From Enterovibrio sp. JCM 19048 (GTDB lineage: Bacteria; Pseudomonadota; Gammaproteobacteria; Enterobacterales; Vibrionaceae), in NCBI GenBank assembly GCA_001310415.1, contig BAXE01000017.1, positions 38,312-102,311 of the forward strand: a stretch of 64,000 nt of DNA, given 5' to 3'. This document shows, piece by piece, positions 36,235-46,861 of this stretch. A program made the translations under genes and the position numbers. The notes beneath the pieces are model-generated. The model was given only the letters and a program-made list of their open reading frames with translations, was not told where the DNA came from and ran no database searches. Numbering within the stretch: position 1 is the first letter of the stretch; every line of letters begins with the position of its first letter.

Positions 36235-37809
36235 TTGACTAGTTTTTCCCAAAGGTTGGAAGCGTTCTCCGCAAACCCGGAAGCGCTCAGCGGCATTGGC
36301 AGAGGCGTTGAACGCGAAGCATTGCGGATCACGCCGCAAGGTACCTTGTCAGCCGCCCACCACCCTGATGCGTTAGGTTCTGCCCTGACCCACAAATGGA
36401 TCACAACCGATTTCGCTGAGCAGTTGCTGGAATTTATCACGCCTGTCAGCCATTCGGTGCCGGAGATGCTCAACCAACTCCAGGACATCCACCGTTTCAC
36501 CTACCGTGCGCTGGGAGAAGAGTCCCTTTGGCCATTGTCGATGCCGTGCTATGTCGGTGAGGAAGATGACATCACGCTGGCACAGTATGGATCGTCCAAT
36601 GTCGGCCGCATGAAAACCCTGTACCGTCAGGGATTGAAACACCGCTACGGCAGTGTCATGCAGATCATTTCCGGTGTGCATTTCAACTTCTCGTTTTCCG
36701 ACAGTTTCTGGCAGCAGTTGTTTGGCGATCAAACACCTTACGCCAGACAGGAATCCGTGTCTGAAGCGTACTTCGGCCTGATCCGCAATTACTACCGCTT
36801 TGGCTGGATGATCCCGTATCTGTTCGGTGCATCTCCGGCGCTATGTGGCTCTTTTATCAATAAAGCAGCGACTAACCTGCCGTTTGAAACTGTCGGCAAT
36901 GGTACCTGTTACCTGCCGTATGCCACCTCCCTGCGCCTGAGCGATCTGGGTTATACCAACAACGCGCAAAGCAGCCTGAAAATCGGCTTTAACGGCCTGG
37001 AGCAATATCTTCAGGGTGTGCGCGCGGCGATTGGTACGCCATCAGAAGATTTCGCCAGAATTGGCGTGAAGGACGAGAACGGTTTCCGTCAGCTCAACAG
37101 CAATGTACTGCAGATAGAAAACGAGCTTTATGCGCCAATCCGTCCGAAACGTGTCACGAAAAGTGGCGAGAAACCGTCGGAAGCGCTGGAGCGTGGTGGT
37201 GTTGAGTACATCGAAGTGCGCTCGCTGGACGTCAACCCGTTCAGTCCGGTCGGCATTGATGACTACCAGGTGTACTTCCTCGACCTGTTCCTGACCTGGA
37301 GTGTGCTGTCAGAGTCTGCACCCATGACTGATTGCGAACTGCAATGCTGGCGCCAAAACTGGAGCAAGGTGGTACTGGAAGGCCGTAAGCCTGGGCTGAC
37401 TCTGCAGATCGGTTGTGACGGTGAGCAACTGACCCAGGCCGAGTGGGGACGCCGTGTCTTTGCGGACTTGTCTGCACTGGCGGTGGTGATGGACGAAGCC
37501 TTTGGTGGTGAGAATTACCAGCGTACCTGTAACGAGCTGGTGACCTGGTTCGACGAGCCGGAAAAAACACTGTCAGCCCGTATGCTGAAGTCCATTCTGG
37601 AAACCGAGAGTATTGGTAAAGTGGGTCTGGAGATCGCCAAAGGAAATCGCGAGCTGTTTGCCGGCGGCGACTATGTCACGTTTTCAGAGCAGCAGTTCAA
37701 AGATGAAAGCGAAGCCAGTGTGAAGCGTCAGCAAGATGTGGAACAGGGCGACGCAATCAGCTTTGAGCAGTACCTGGCTGAGTATTTTGGTGATAGTGTA
37801 TCCCTGTAG
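36235..37809 (+). CDS. gshA: Glutamate-cysteine ligase
   Basis: GshA makes gamma-glutamylcysteine, the first step in glutathione synthesis. The product is 524 residues, intact, type I family. It shows [15 protein letters not shown] near residue 20, the ATP site region [14 protein letters not shown], and [19 protein letters not shown]. The start is TTG at 36235, which matches the family N-terminus ([10 protein letters not shown]); AAGAG is upstream. In Vibrio cholerae luxS follows gshA; here it does not. Confidence 0.96.
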   Translation: MTSFSQRLEAFSANPEALSGIGRGVEREALRITPQGTLSAAHHPDALGSALTHKWITTDFAEQLLEFITPVSHSVPEMLNQLQDIHRFTYRALGEESLWPLSMPCYVGEEDDITLAQYGSSNVGRMKTLYRQGLKHRYGSVMQIISGVHFNFSFSDSFWQQLFGDQTPYARQESVSEAYFGLIRNYYRFGWMIPYLFGASPALCGSFINKAATNLPFETVGNGTCYLPYATSLRLSDLGYTNNAQSSLKIGFNGLEQYLQGVRAAIGTPSEDFARIGVKDENGFRQLNSNVLQIENELYAPIRPKRVTKSGEKPSEALERGGVEYIEVRSLDVNPFSPVGIDDYQVYFLDLFLTWSVLSESAPMTDCELQCWRQNWSKVVLEGRKPGLTLQIGCDGEQLTQAEWGRRVFADLSALAVVMDEAFGGENYQRTCNELVTWFDEPEKTLSARMLKSILETESIGKVGLEIAKGNRELFAGGDYVTFSEQQFKDESEASVKRQQDVEQGDAISFEQYLAEYFGDSVSL

Positions 37810-37829
37810 TGATACCCAACATCTTGTAT

Positions 37830-37857
37830 AAAGGTCGGTATTACCGGCCTTTTTTAC
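37830..37857 (+). terminator. Rho-independent terminator after gshA
   Basis: AAGGTCGGTA and TACCGGCCTT pair with one G-T and are followed by TTTT, 21 bases after the gshA stop and just before the next gene. Confidence 0.75.
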
Positions 37858-37886
37858 GTTTGATACCCAGAGAAAGAGAAAACACC

Positions 37887-38495
37887 ATGCATGCTTGTTC
37901 CAAGTGGATGCTCATGTTCACGGCGCTCGCACTGACCGGTTGCGCGGCAGCGCCACCGAAAAACCAGGACAACATCTGCAGCATATTCCGCCAATATGAC
38001 GACTGGTATGAAGATGCGGTGGATATGCAAGAGGACTGGGGAACACCGATCCACGTTGCCATGGCTTTTGTGAAACAGGAAAGTTCCTATGTTCATGATG
38101 CATTGCCACCACGAGACTATGTGCTTTGGGTGATCCCATGGGGGCGCGTGAGCAGCGCTTACGGCTATGCGCAGGCACAGGATCCGGCGTGGGAGGATTA
38201 CCAGAAAGCGACGGATAATGGTGGGTCGCGGACAGACTTCGGGGATGCGCTGCAGTTTATCGGTTGGTACACCAGTGAAACCCAGCGGCAGTTGGGCATT
38301 TCCAAATGGGATGCCTATAACCAGTACCTGGCCTATCACGAAGGGCGCGGGGGATATAAGCGCGGTGTGTATAAATCCAAACCCAAGGTGATGCAGGTAG
38401 CTCGTAAAGTGGAGCGCCAGGCCAAAACCTATGGTGCCCAGCTACAGAGCTGCCGCAAGGAGCTGGAAGACAACCGCAGCTGGTGGCCGTTTTAA
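37887..38495 (+). CDS. Lytic transglycosylase-like lipoprotein
   Basis: The protein has 202 residues and is intact. The lipoprotein signal ends in LTGCAAAPP. The mature part resembles the lysozyme-like SLT fold: VAMAFVKQESSYVHDA holds a Glu in the catalytic position, and SSAYGYAQAQDPAWEDYQ, then QFIGWYTSETQRQLGIS and YLAYHEGRGGYKRG follow the SLT pattern. It is probably attached to the outer membrane and acts on peptidoglycan; activity is not proven. It sits between gshA and the accessory block with its own terminator downstream. Confidence 0.75.
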   Translation: MHACSKWMLMFTALALTGCAAAPPKNQDNICSIFRQYDDWYEDAVDMQEDWGTPIHVAMAFVKQESSYVHDALPPRDYVLWVIPWGRVSSAYGYAQAQDPAWEDYQKATDNGGSRTDFGDALQFIGWYTSETQRQLGISKWDAYNQYLAYHEGRGGYKRGVYKSKPKVMQVARKVERQAKTYGAQLQSCRKELEDNRSWWPF

Positions 38496-38513
38496 TCCCT
38501 GCACTATCAAGCC

Positions 38514-38539
38514 AAAAAGCGCCGTTGTCGGCGCTTTTT
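38514..38539. terminator. Bidirectional terminator (lipoprotein / DUF1479 gene)
   Basis: AAAAAGCGCCG-TTGT-CGGCGCTTTTT is a perfect 11-base stem with A and T runs on both sides, between convergent genes. Confidence 0.85.
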
Positions 38540-38556
38540 CTGTTTTACCCTGACGG

Positions 38557-39789
38557 TTATTCAAAGCCCATCTGGTGTCGGCCAAGCTCTGTCAGATCGT
38601 CCAGTGTAGCGCGCCCAGCATAACTTTTTTCATGATGCTCCGGGGCAAAGTCCGGGCAGCTTTCCCCGTTTAAGAATGCCGTGCGCTGCTTGGCAAGGAA
38701 GGTGCGGTTTTTACCGCAATCCGGCGCGGCACCGATAAACAGCACATTGCTGTACTCGGTACCATTGTGCTTATCTTCTACGGCATGAATGGTATCCGGA
38801 TGCCACCAAACAGTATCTCCCGGCTGCATTTGCGGGATAGAAACCAGCTTCCAGCAACAATGGGTGCCATTTGGGCGAAACAGTCAGTGCGCGACCAGGT
38901 GCAGCGCCACACAAATCATCCTCTGGCACATCATCCTGCAGCGCGCGCAGCAGCATGTAAGGCATTGCCAGCGAAGATGGCACCATTTGCAATGTACCGT
39001 CGCCTTTGCCTTGCGGTGTCAATGCTACCCAGCCTTGGAAAGTGCGGAACACGCTGCATACTGCAGGGGAAGGATACTCTTCCACTTCGATGCGGTTTGC
39101 CCCGTGGAATGCCTGGTAGTTTTTCCAGTCACCGAAAAACACATCGTGGTAGACCTCGCGGTAGTGAGGCTCGATCCAGCGTTCGATAGAGCCAGAATCA
39201 ACATGGGGAGAAAGTCCTAAAGTCGCATCACCCGGCTCGCGGCGGCGCACCCGGTCTGCATAACTCGCTTCCCTGTCGGGATCAAAAAAGGTTTTGTCGC
39301 CTTCCTGCCAGGTCCAGAGGCGGTTCAGGTTTCGGCGAGCGAGCGCCATATTCGGGTGCTGGCGCGCCAGATTTGTGCCTGAGACCAATAGATGCCGAAG
39401 ATCTGTGGTTTGTCCGATTTCAACTGGCTGAAATAGTTATCTTCAACAGTAGGGACATGATCGTAGTAACCGTTGTCGATGATATAACGGGAGAGCGCTT
39501 CGTTGTGCGCTGAAACCTCATCCGCAGGCAGGGTATGACGGATAATGCAGCACCCGGATTGCAGTACTTTGGCGCGCTGTGCATCGGAAAAGCCGTGCGC
39601 GGCAATATCAGCATATTCAAACTGCGGGATCGCTGAACTCGTCGCTTCTTCCTGTTTGATGCGGGCAACTTCTGCTTCCATTGCCTCACTGACCTGCTCA
39701 AACCGCTCGCGGTAGTCGGGCATGTTGTCCCTGAGCATTTTCTTCAGGTCGCGAATTTGTTGCGGCATGTTGTCCGTGGAAAGTGCCAT
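38557..39789 (-). CDS. DUF1479 (YbiU-like) putative 2-oxoglutarate/Fe(II) oxygenase, two apparent frameshifts
   Basis: The repaired protein is about 411 residues and belongs to the DUF1479 family, in which E. coli YbiU (421 residues) has a cupin-type oxygenase fold. It begins MALSTDNMPQQIRDLKKMLR after a strong AGGAGG. It contains GLSPHVDSGSIERW with the putative iron ligands His-x-Asp, and, near the end, PGDTVWWHPDTIHAVED with a likely distal His. Breaks are near 39355 (G lost from TGGGCG) and near 38845 (two bases lost or one gained). It is divergent from the LacI gene and shares its 308-base control region, so a role in the same sugar pathway is inferred. The substrate is unknown. Confidence 0.78.
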
Positions 39790-39973
39790 ACATCCTCCTT
39801 TCTTCTGCGCTTCATCCAAGGTTGCAGGCAAGCTGTCTTGGCATTCAGGCGCAGCAATTCAATCCGGGTCTTAAACAGCCTGATCGACTGACCATGAGTG
39901 TGATTCAAGGCTGATTTCGTCATCTGAAATTAACGATTTTGCAACCGTATTTGCACAAATATACTACCTTTAT

Positions 39974-39985
39974 TGGAACGTTCCA
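39974..39985. promoter_or_regulatory. LacI-type operator palindrome
   Basis: TGGAACGTTCCA is a perfect 12-base palindrome with the central CG typical of LacI-family operators. It lies in the 308-base gap between the divergent DUF1479 and lacI-family genes, the expected place for autoregulation. The rest of the gap (39790-40097) is AT-rich with no gene seen. Confidence 0.6.
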
Positions 39986-40097
39986 GTTTATTTTTCGAAC
40001 TTCGCCGCATTTCACTCGCAGGTTTTTGTAATTGAAGTGCAAATTTTTTTTCGCACCGGGCGCAACAGGCTGGGCTGGAAATTTGGGGTGACTGAGG

Positions 40098-41155
40098 GTG
40101 GTTAAGGGCAAAAAATCCGTACATTCCAGTAGCCAGAAAGTGACGGTCATTGACGTGGCAAAAGCGGCGGGGGTGTCGAAATCCACTGTCTCATTGGTAT
40201 TGCGTGGCAGCACCAATGTGAAGGCCGAAACCGTCTCCAGGGTGAACGAAGCGATTCGCGCACTCGGTTATGTGTACAACCGTGATGCTGCAGGACTCAG
40301 AAACCGCGAGTCCAACCTAGTTGCTATTGTCGCTAACGATCTGGCAAACCCATATCTGGCGCAGGTGATTATTGCCCTGGAAGGGGAACTGGAACAACAG
40401 GGTTTTATGCCGGTAGTAGTGAACATCAACGAGAGTGTTGAACGCCAGGCCACCATGGTGGAATCCCTGAAAGAACACAATGTGGCGGGTTTTTTATGAC
40501 TCCGGCACCGGAAACAAAAGCGGAATGGCTTAGCGCACTGGCTGACGCGCACCCGCTCATTTGCCTGATGCGGGAAGTGGAAGGAGCGATGGTGCCCGTC
40601 ATTAAACCGGATAACCGCCGAGGTATGTACGTCGCTACACGCTACCTGATTGGGCTGGGACACAAGCGCATTGCTTTTGTGGGCGGAATGGCCTCTATCT
40701 CAGATTATGTCGAGCGCCGTGAAGGGTTTAAAGATGCGATGCGTGAAGCGGGACTAGCGGTCAATGAGGGCGACATAGAAACCAGCTCGACCAAGCGTCA
40801 CGGGGGCAAGATTGCCGTCAACCGGGTGCTGGATCGCGACGACAGCATCACCGCGGTGATCTGTTTCACCGATGTGGTGGCATATGGGGTTTATACCGCG
40901 CTCAGGGAGCGGGGTCTGACACCGGGCAAGGACATTGCCGTGGTGGGCTTTGATGATTTGGAAGACAGCCGTTTGATGTCTCCGGCGCTGACGACCGTCA
41001 GGGTACGGGCAGAAGATATTGCACAAATGGCAACAGAACGCTTGCAGCAATGGCGGAAAATCCAGCAGATACCAGACAACGCGCTGGTGGATGTAGAGCT
41101 GGTTGTCCGTTCGTCTTGCTGTTTGGTGGGGGAAAGGGCTGGGGGTCTGGCCTAG
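40098..41155 (+). CDS. LacI-family transcription regulator (one apparent frameshift)
   Basis: The repaired protein is 352 residues from a GTG start. The N-terminal helix-turn-helix and hinge read VTVIDVAKAAGVSKSTVSLVLRGSTNVKAETVSRVNEAIRALGY. The periplasmic-binding-protein-like effector domain shows LVAIVANDLANPYLAQVI, HKRIAFVGGM and DIAVVGFDDLEDSRLMSPALTTVR. The break near 40496 loses one A. It lies directly upstream of the ABC transporter genes and is likely their repressor, with a sugar or sugar phosphate as inducer. Confidence 0.9.
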
Positions 41156-41221
41156 GTTTTCCCAATTTGGAAAGGAAGACTGTGTGAAACGCAGGTCAAT
41201 GACAACAATGGGATATATATC

Positions 41222-42468
41222 ATGAAGAAAAACAACATGATGCAAACCCTGCCCCTCGCAGGTACTTTGCTGTTTTCAGCGGCTGCCGTGCAGGCAGAGG
41301 ATGTGGAGGTTCTGCACTGGTGGACCTCCGGCGGTGAAGCAGCTGCGCTTAACGTGTTGAAGGACGATTTGGCCAGCCAGGGTATTGGCTGGCAGGACAT
41401 GCCGGTAGCAGGTGGTGGTGGCGGTAACGCGATGACCGTGCTGCGCGCGCGAGTTTCCTCCGGCAATCCGCCAACCGCAGTGCAAATGCTGGGTTTTGAT
41501 ATCCAGGACTGGGCAGCGGAAGATGTGGTCGCCAACCTCAATGGTGTCGCCAAAGAAGAAGGCTGGAATGATGTGGTGCCAAATGCGCTGCAACGTTTCG
41601 CTAAATACGATGGCAAATGGGTCTCTGCGCCAGTAAACGTTCACTCCACCAACTGGATCTGGGCGAACAAGAAATTGCTCGATGAAGTTGGCGCAAAGCA
41701 GCCTGAAACCTGGGATGAACTGATTGATACCCTGGAGAAACTCAAAGCGGCCGGTTATATCCCATTGGCGCACGGTGGTCAGGCATGGCAGGACGCCACC
41801 ATTTTTGATGGCGTGGTGTTAACCACCGGCGGCATCGACTTCTACAAGAAAGCCATGATTGACCTCGACCCAAAAGCGCTGGGCTCTGACACCATGGTGA
41901 AAGTGTTTGACCGTATGTCCCAGCTTCGCGGTTATGTGGACAAAAACTTCCCGGGTCGTGACTGGAACTTGGCCTCTGCCATGGTGATCCAGGACAAAGC
42001 CGGTATGCAGATCATGGGTGACTGGGCGAAAGGGGAGTTCCTCAAAGCCGGTAAGGTGCCGAACGAGGATTTCCTCTGTTTCCGCATGCCGGGTACTCAG
42101 GCATGGTGACCTTTAACTCCGACCAGTTCGTGATGTTTGATGTGGGTGAGTCCAAGGCGCAAGAAGCCATGGCAAAAGCCATCATGTCGCCTGAATTTCA
42201 GTCTGCATTCAACGTGGTGAAAGGCTCTGTCCCTGCCCGTACCGATGTCTCCAACGCAGCCTTTGATGCCTGTGGTAAGAAAGGTATGGCGGATCTGGCT
42301 GAAGCCAACAAGAACGACACCCTTGTCGGCAGTATGGCTCACGGCCATGCCGCGCCGGCTGCGGTGAAAAATGCGGTCTATGACGTGGTGACCAACCACT
42401 TTAACGGTGGCATGGACTCCAAGCAGGCAATCAAAGCGCTGGTTGCGGCTGTGCAGGACGCGCAGTAA
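41222..42468 (+). CDS. ABC transporter sugar-binding protein, glucose/mannose type (one apparent frameshift)
   Basis: The repaired protein is 415 residues of the COG1653 family of extracellular solute-binding proteins. The signal peptide ends at VQAEDVEV. The mature start [20 protein letters not shown] and the [21 protein letters not shown] segment resemble the GtsA-type glucose-binding proteins of Pseudomonas. [21 protein letters not shown] and [12 protein letters not shown] are family motifs. The break near 42101 loses a G (CAGGGCATGG). It is the first gene of a binding protein-permease-permease-ATPase operon. Confidence 0.88.
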
Positions 42469-42549
42469 GCGAAAAAGCGGAGAGGAAGGGCATGGGCCTT
42501 CCTCTTTTGTTATCTGATAGTCGCGCCTTGTCGTATTGAAGGATCAACT

Positions 42550-43454
42550 ATGGCCTCTCCCGGAAAATACAGTTCCCGCCAGTTCTGGCAGCAGTTGCTG
42601 CCGAAAATCGTTATTGCACCCTCGTTCGCGCTGATCTTGTTTTTTGTCTATGGCTTTATTGTCTGGACGACTTATATCTCGTTCAGCCGCTCGCGCATGC
42701 TGCCCAACTATAATATTGATGGCCTGCGCCCTATGAGAAATTATGGAACAGTCTGAACTGGCAGGTTGCGCTGGAAAACCTGGCGACATTCGGCATTCTC
42801 TACATTGTGATTTGCTGTGCGCTTGGTCTTTTTCTGGCGATATTGCTGGATCAGAAAATCCGTATTGAAGGCGGTTTGCGACCCATTTTCCTCTACCCGA
42901 TGGCATTGAGCTTCATCGTGACGGGGACGGCCTGGAAGTGGTTTTTAAACCCCGGACTTGGCCTTGAAAAAACCATGCATGAGCTGGGCTGGACCAGTTT
43001 CAGTTTTGACTGGCTGATCAACCCGGATATGGCGATATACACCGTGGTGATTGCCGGGGTGTGGCAAACCTCCGGGTTTGTGATGGCCATGTTCCTTGCC
43101 GGCCTTCGTGGTATCGACAATGAAATGTTAAAAGCGGCGCAACTCGATGGTGCGTCAGCGTTTCAGATGTACCGGCGGATCATTATTCCCCAGCTGCGCC
43201 CGGTGTTTCTCAGTGCGTTTATCGTGCTCGCTCACATGGCGATTAAGAGCTATGACCTGGTGATTGCGCTGACCGGCGGCGGGCCGGGCAATGCCACGGA
43301 ATTGCCAGCTACCTTTATGTACTCCTACACCTTCTCACGCAACCAGATGGCCGTGGGCTCTGCCAGTGCCATCATCATGCTGATGACAATCGCGGCTATT
43401 ATCGTGCCTTACCTTTACAGCGAGTTGAAGGAGTCCAAACATGGCCAGCACTGA
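42550..43454 (+). CDS. Sugar ABC transporter permease, MalF/UgpA type (one apparent frameshift)
   Basis: The repaired protein is 301 residues with about six membrane spans. The first span is IVIAPSFALILFFVYGFIVW. The EAA loop reads KAAQLDGASAFQMYRRIIIPQLRPVF, which contacts the ATPase. ALTGGGPGNATELPATFMY is the MalF-family signature. The break near 42733 loses a T. The last 14 bases overlap the next permease gene. Confidence 0.9.
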
Positions 43455-44320
43455 TATCTCCTCACCGTTTCAGGGCACCCGGTTCTGGCGGGTGCTGATT
43501 TATGTCACCTTGCTGGTGTTTGCCTGTATGTACCTCTTGCCTTTGTTCGTCATGCTGGTGACTTCGTTCAAAGAGCTGGATGAGATCCGCCAGGGTAACA
43601 TGCTCGCTCTGCCGGAAGTGTGGACGGTACAACCCTGGGTATCAGCATGGGGGACAGCCTGTATCGGCCTGACCTGTGAAGGGATCAGCGGTTATTTTGT
43701 CAACTCCATCGCCATAACGGTGCCGGGGGTTTTGCTCTCTACCATGCTTGGGGCACTTAACGGTTATGTACTGACCAAATGGCGCTTCCCAGGTCATAAG
43801 TGGGTATTTGGCCTGATGTTGTTCGGCTGCTTTATTCCTTTCCAGGTCGTGCTGGTGCCGATGAGTCAGGTGCTCGGTATTCTTGGGCTTGCCAATACGA
43901 CATCCGGGCTGGTGTTGGTGCACGTGATATATGGGCTGGGTTTCACCACCCTGTTTTTCCGTAACTATTATGAGGCGTTTCCGAGCGAGCTTATCCGCGC
44001 GGCGATGATTGACGGTGCCGGCTTCTTCCGCATGTTTTTCCGCATCTTGCTGCCAAGTTCAGGCCGATCATCGTGGTCACCATCATCTGGCAGTTCACCA
44101 ATATCTGGAATGACTTTCTGTTCGGGGCCTCGTTTGCCGCGGGCGATACCGCGCCTATCACAGTGGCGCTGAACAACCTGGTGAACTCATCCACCGGGGT
44201 AAAGGAATACAACGTACACATGGCCGGAGCATGATCGCAGCATTGCCAACACTGTTGGTCTATGTGCTGGCCGGGCGCTATTTCGTTCGCGGCCTGATGG
44301 CGGGTTCAGTAAAAGGATAG
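43441..44320 (+). CDS. Sugar ABC transporter permease, MalG/UgpE type (two apparent frameshifts)
   Basis: The repaired protein is 293 residues with about six membrane spans. It has [18 protein letters not shown] after the first span, [24 protein letters not shown], and the EAA loop [21 protein letters not shown]. The end, [21 protein letters not shown], is family-typical. Breaks are near 44055 (C lost from CCC) and 44234 (A lost). It overlaps the previous permease and is followed after 6 bases by the ATPase. Confidence 0.9.
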
Positions 44321-44326
44321 GTTTGA

Positions 44327-45424
44327 ATGGCATCTCTCACTCTTAATAATGTAAAGAAGCGCTTCGGTCAGATTGAGGTTTTAAAAGGGATAGATATTGC
44401 CATTGATGATGGTGATTTTCTGGTGTTGGTAGGCCCGTCGGGCTGTGGTAAATCCACCTTGTTGAACATGATTGCCGGGCTGGATGGGATCAGTGATGGA
44501 GAGGTCAAAATTGGGGATGTGGTGATTAACGACCTGCATCCGGCAGATCGCGATATTGCATGGTATTCCAGTCCTATGCCCTGTATCCGAACATGACAGT
44601 GGGACAGAATATCTCCTTTGGCCTTGAAATGCGCAACGTGCCCAAGCCGGAGCGCGAGCGTAAAATCGGTGAAGTTTCTGCCATGCTGCAGATTGAACAC
44701 CTGCTTAAACGTAAACCTGGGCAACTGTCCGGCGGGCAACGCCAGCGGGTCGCATGGGGCGGGCACTGGTACGCGACCCGAAAATTTTCCTGTTTGATGA
44801 ACCGCTTTCAAACCTGGATGCCAAGTTGCGTGTGGATATGCGTACGGAAATTAAACGTCTGCACCAGCGCCTGAATGCCACCATTGTCTACGTCACCCAC
44901 GACCAGATTGAGGCCATGACGCTGGCGACCAAGATAGCAGTGATGAAAGACGGCGAGCTGCAGCAACTTGGTTCACCGGCAGAGGTTTATGGTGACCCAG
45001 CTAACACCTTTGTGGCGACCTTTATGGGCAGCCTTCTATGAACCTGATTGAAGCAAAGGTTGAATCGGCGGATGCGCAATCTACCACGGTGCAAATAGAA
45101 GGTTTTGAAGGGATGCAGAACATGACCCTTTCCCGTGGCTTCTCAGAGCTTTCCGCCTACGATGGGAAAAACGTGTTGCTGGGTGTACGTCCGGAAGACA
45201 TTACCGAAACTGCAGATACCGGCGCATCCACTTTGCGTTGCCGGGTGGATGTGACAGAGCCGACCGGTGCCGATACCTATGTGATCACGTCTATCGGCGG
45301 GAAGGAAGTGGTGGCGAGGATGTCTGCCAATGCTGGACTCAAAGCGGGGGATGTGACCTCGTTGCAGTTTGATGCAGATAAACTGGTGGTCTTTGATAAA
45401 GAAACGGGTAAACGCATCCGATAA
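44327..45424 (+). CDS. Sugar ABC transporter ATPase, MalK/UgpC type (three apparent frameshifts)
   Basis: The repaired protein is 366 residues. Walker A is [12 protein letters not shown] (about residues 35-46), the signature is [10 protein letters not shown], Walker B is [16 protein letters not shown], and the switch His is in [16 protein letters not shown]-terminal TOBE-type domain (LLGVRPEDI) follows. Breaks are near 44562 (A lost), 44756 (A lost) and 45034 (C lost from CCC). It closes the operon before a terminator. Confidence 0.92.
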
Positions 45425-45449
45425 AAATGCTCCCTCGGGAGCATTTTTT
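45423..45449 (+). terminator. Rho-independent terminator after the sugar transport operon
   Basis: AAAAATGCTCCC and GGGAGCATTTTT form a hairpin with a TC loop right after the ATPase stop. It marks the end of the accessory block. Confidence 0.85.
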
Positions 45450-45496
45450 ATCACTCTGGTTGAGCTTTTCCTTGTCATCAAACTCCGGCAGCTGGC

Positions 45497-46770
45497 TTAA
45501 ACTCTGGCGTTTTTAGGAACGGGCAGGATCTTGACCTGTTTGATCATATTTTCCGCCACCTCGATAATTTCCATCTGGTGACCTTCAACTTCAATGCTCA
45601 GGCAGTTGGAAGGGATATCTTCAAGGTGTTCCAGAATAAGGCCGTTGAGGGTTCTCGGCCCATCGGTAGGCAACTCCCAGTTGAGGCTCTTGTTCAGGTC
45701 ACGGATATTGGCACTGCTTCAATCATGTAACTGCCATCGGGCAGGGCGGTGATCTCATCAGCAAGGCTCGGTGACAGTGAGGTGGTAAATTCGCCCACAA
45801 TCTCTTCCAGAATATCTTCCAGGGTCACCAGGCCAATGATTTCGCCGTATTCATCGACGACCAAGCCAATGCGGGATTTGTTGCGCTGGAATTTGACCAT
45901 TTGCACGTTAAGCGGGGTACTTTCAGGAATGTAGTACACCTCATCGGCAGCGCGCAGCAGGTTTTCCTTGTTGAATTCGTTTTCTACCATGATGCGGTAG
46001 GCTTCACGCACCCGAAGCATACCCACCACTTCATCAATGGTGTCACGGTAAAGCACCATTCGGCCATGGGGCGCGTGGGTGAGCTGGCGCATAATCGCTT
46101 TCCAGTCATCATTGACATTAATGCCGGTGATTTCATTGCGCGGCACCATGATGTCATTAACGGTGACTTCTTCAAGCTCAAGAATAGACAGCAGCATATC
46201 CTGGTGGCGGCGGGGAATAAGGCTGCCTGCCTCGTTGACCACGGTACGCAGCTCTTCCGTGCTCAGGTGGTTTTTTCCATCATGACTGGTGGCAAGACCC
46301 ATGATCCTGAGAAAGCTATTGGTGATACCGTTGACCAGCCATACCAGTGGGTAAAGTGCCTTCATCAAAAAGCTGAGCAAAGGGCTGCTGATGTAGGAAA
46401 CGCGCTCTGGATAGAGGGCGGCCAGGGTTTTCGGCGTCACTTCTGCAAACACCAGCACCACCATGGTCAGGCCACCGGTTGCAATGGCGACACCGAGATC
46501 GCCATACAGGCGCATACCTATGATGGTTGCAATGGCTGAGGCGAGGATGTTAACCAGATTATTGCCGATGAGGATCAGGCCAATCAGCCTGTCTGGGCGC
46601 TCAAGCAGTTTCTCAACGCGCTTGGCACCTTTGTGTCCTTGGTTGGAAAGGTGTCGTAACCGGTAGCGGTTTAACGCCATCATGCCGGTTTCCGAACCGG
46701 AGAAATACGCGGATATGACGATGAGCAATACCAAAAGGGACGTTAACGTGCCCGTCGATATGTCGTCCAA
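45497..46770 (-). CDS. CNNM/CorC-type membrane protein with CBS domains (YfjD/CorB-like; one apparent frameshift)
   Basis: The repaired protein is 424 residues. An N-terminal DUF21 membrane domain (VLLIVISAYFSGSETGMMALNRYRL, three or four spans) is followed by two CBS domains (from NDIMVPRNEI, and SRIGLVVDEYGEIIGLVTLEDILEEIVGE) and a CorC-HlyC C-terminal domain (VPKNARV end). The break near 45720 loses a G. Family members act in Mg2+ or Co2+ efflux; the ion is not established here. It is followed by ypjD and ffh as in other Vibrionaceae. Confidence 0.88.
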
Positions 46771-46861
46771 ATTGCAAGTTCCTTCTAGGTTGGTTCAGTC
46801 CTAATTAAGGGCAAGAATCTGCGCCTGTGTCAAACACTGAGGCGCAAATTCTTTCTATTGT

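Noticed and set aside
28430..39000. A modified-base motif (AGCGCT) causing two-base losses in oadA and the DUF1479 gene.
   Set aside because: Both predicted losses fit AAGCGCTG read as AAGCTG, but intact AGCGCT occurs elsewhere, for example in gshA and pyrG, so the motif alone does not predict the error.
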